DNA of 64,000 nucleotides from Gemmatimonadaceae bacterium. Lineage in GTDB: Bacteria; Gemmatimonadota; Gemmatimonadetes; Gemmatimonadales; Gemmatimonadaceae. Location of the stretch: NCBI GenBank assembly GCA_020851035.1, contig JADZDM010000012.1:1-64000 (forward strand), in the 5' to 3' direction. Under the pieces are notes generated by a model. It saw only the letters and a program-made list of their open reading frames with translations, did no database searches and was not told where the DNA came from. How positions within the stretch are numbered: the stretch's first letter is position 1; every line of letters starts with the position of its first letter. Shown piece after piece: positions 63,810 to 64,000 of this stretch. The position numbers were made by a program, and so were the translations under genes.

Positions 63810-64000
63810 TCAGCCCTTCGCCGCGGCGAAGCGTTCGCCCACCTTCGCCCAGTTGATCGTGTTGAACCAGGCATCGAGGTAGTCGGGACGCTTGTTCTGG
63901 TACTTCAGGTAGTAGGCATGCTCCCACACATCCACGCCGAGCAGGATGTCGGCCGCCCGCTTCCCGTCCATGATCGGGTTGTCCTGGTTCGGCGAGCTGG
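63810..64000 (-). CDS. Fe/Mn superoxide dismutase, 3' part only
   Basis: The C-terminal 62 residues of an iron/manganese superoxide dismutase; the rest lies beyond the window. The metal signature [15 protein letters not shown] is complete (Asp and His ligands), followed by the typical [18 protein letters not shown] tail. The enzyme converts superoxide to hydrogen peroxide and oxygen. I cannot tell the metal from this part. Confidence 0.93.
   Translation of the reverse strand, partial: SSPNQDNPIMDGKRAADILLGVDVWEHAYYLKYQNKRPDYLDAWFNTINWAKVGERFAAAKG

Overview
The window is GC-rich and densely coded, with no rRNA, tRNA, CRISPR array, integrase or transposase that I could find. The mix of genes points to Gemmatimonadota (inference from content, not from a marker gene): a Ser/Thr kinase with a long membrane-anchored tail, many secreted M14/M28/S9/M10 peptidases and an amidohydrolase, DUF5335-like and SHOCT-like small domains, a PEP-CTERM protein, a homogentisate pathway and two types of chemoreceptor.

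Layout. 1-7 kb: a membrane chemoreceptor, a 3-hydroxyisobutyrate-dehydrogenase-type reductase, a secreted M28 peptidase, a tandem universal stress protein with an extra C-terminal domain, and a small conserved protein. 7-13.8 kb: a compact chemosensory operon on the minus strand, read cheA, cheW, soluble PAS-PAS receptor, cheY, cheB, cheR, with stop/start overlaps at most joints. 13.9-14.4 kb: a BLUF blue-light flavoprotein transcribed divergently from cheA. 14.4-22.8 kb: one 8.4-kb gene for a cyclic beta-1,2-glucan synthase (NdvB type). 23-28.7 kb: a secreted unknown, then hemN, a bchJ-like V4R gene and hemJ in a tight tetrapyrrole cluster, then two acetyltransferases (one very like AAC(6')-Ib) and a stand-alone zinc-binding CZB protein. 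29.3-30.9 kb: a SAM-II riboswitch ahead of an O-acetylhomoserine sulfhydrylase gene (metY). 31-39.4 kb: an unknown, a MASE1-GGDEF diguanylate cyclase paired with a Tat-exported DsrE-like protein, a BNR/sialidase-like lipoprotein, a very long M14 peptidase and an amidohydrolase. 39.6-49.4 kb: a HEAT-repeat/cyclophilin fusion, GlpQ, a matrixin-like protease, acetoacetyl-CoA synthetase, oligopeptidase B and a secreted unknown. 49.6-53 kb: a tyrosine catabolism operon (HPPD, a degenerate FAH-fold protein carrying a short-repeat insertion, homogentisate dioxygenase). The 53.4-57.7 kb stretch holds a PEP-CTERM protein, a secreted unknown, an APC permease with a non-standard start, a DUF502 protein and a lipoprotein. 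57.8-64 kb: the Ser/Thr kinase, a TIGR03169-type flavoprotein, arginine decarboxylase SpeA coupled to a Yip1-family protein, and the 3' end of a Fe/Mn superoxide dismutase.

Most interesting. (1) A BLUF photoreceptor with all key flavin-site residues lies head-to-head with a complete chemosensory operon, suggesting light input to that array. (2) A bchJ-like gene sits between hemN and hemJ. (3) A SAM-II aptamer upstream of metY is followed by a hairpin that could be its expression platform. (4) A short GTGACAGTGCACTC repeat cluster lies in frame inside a catalytically degenerate FAH-like gene. (5) An amino-acid permease has no ATG, GTG or TTG start and seems to use a CTGA overlap.

Gene pairs facing each other are mostly separated by strong perfect inverted repeats (11-16 bp stems) that look like bidirectional terminators. 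Start codons were chosen from homology, overlap and Shine-Dalgarno evidence, and alternatives are stated. Coordinates of short sites were counted by eye and may be off by one base.
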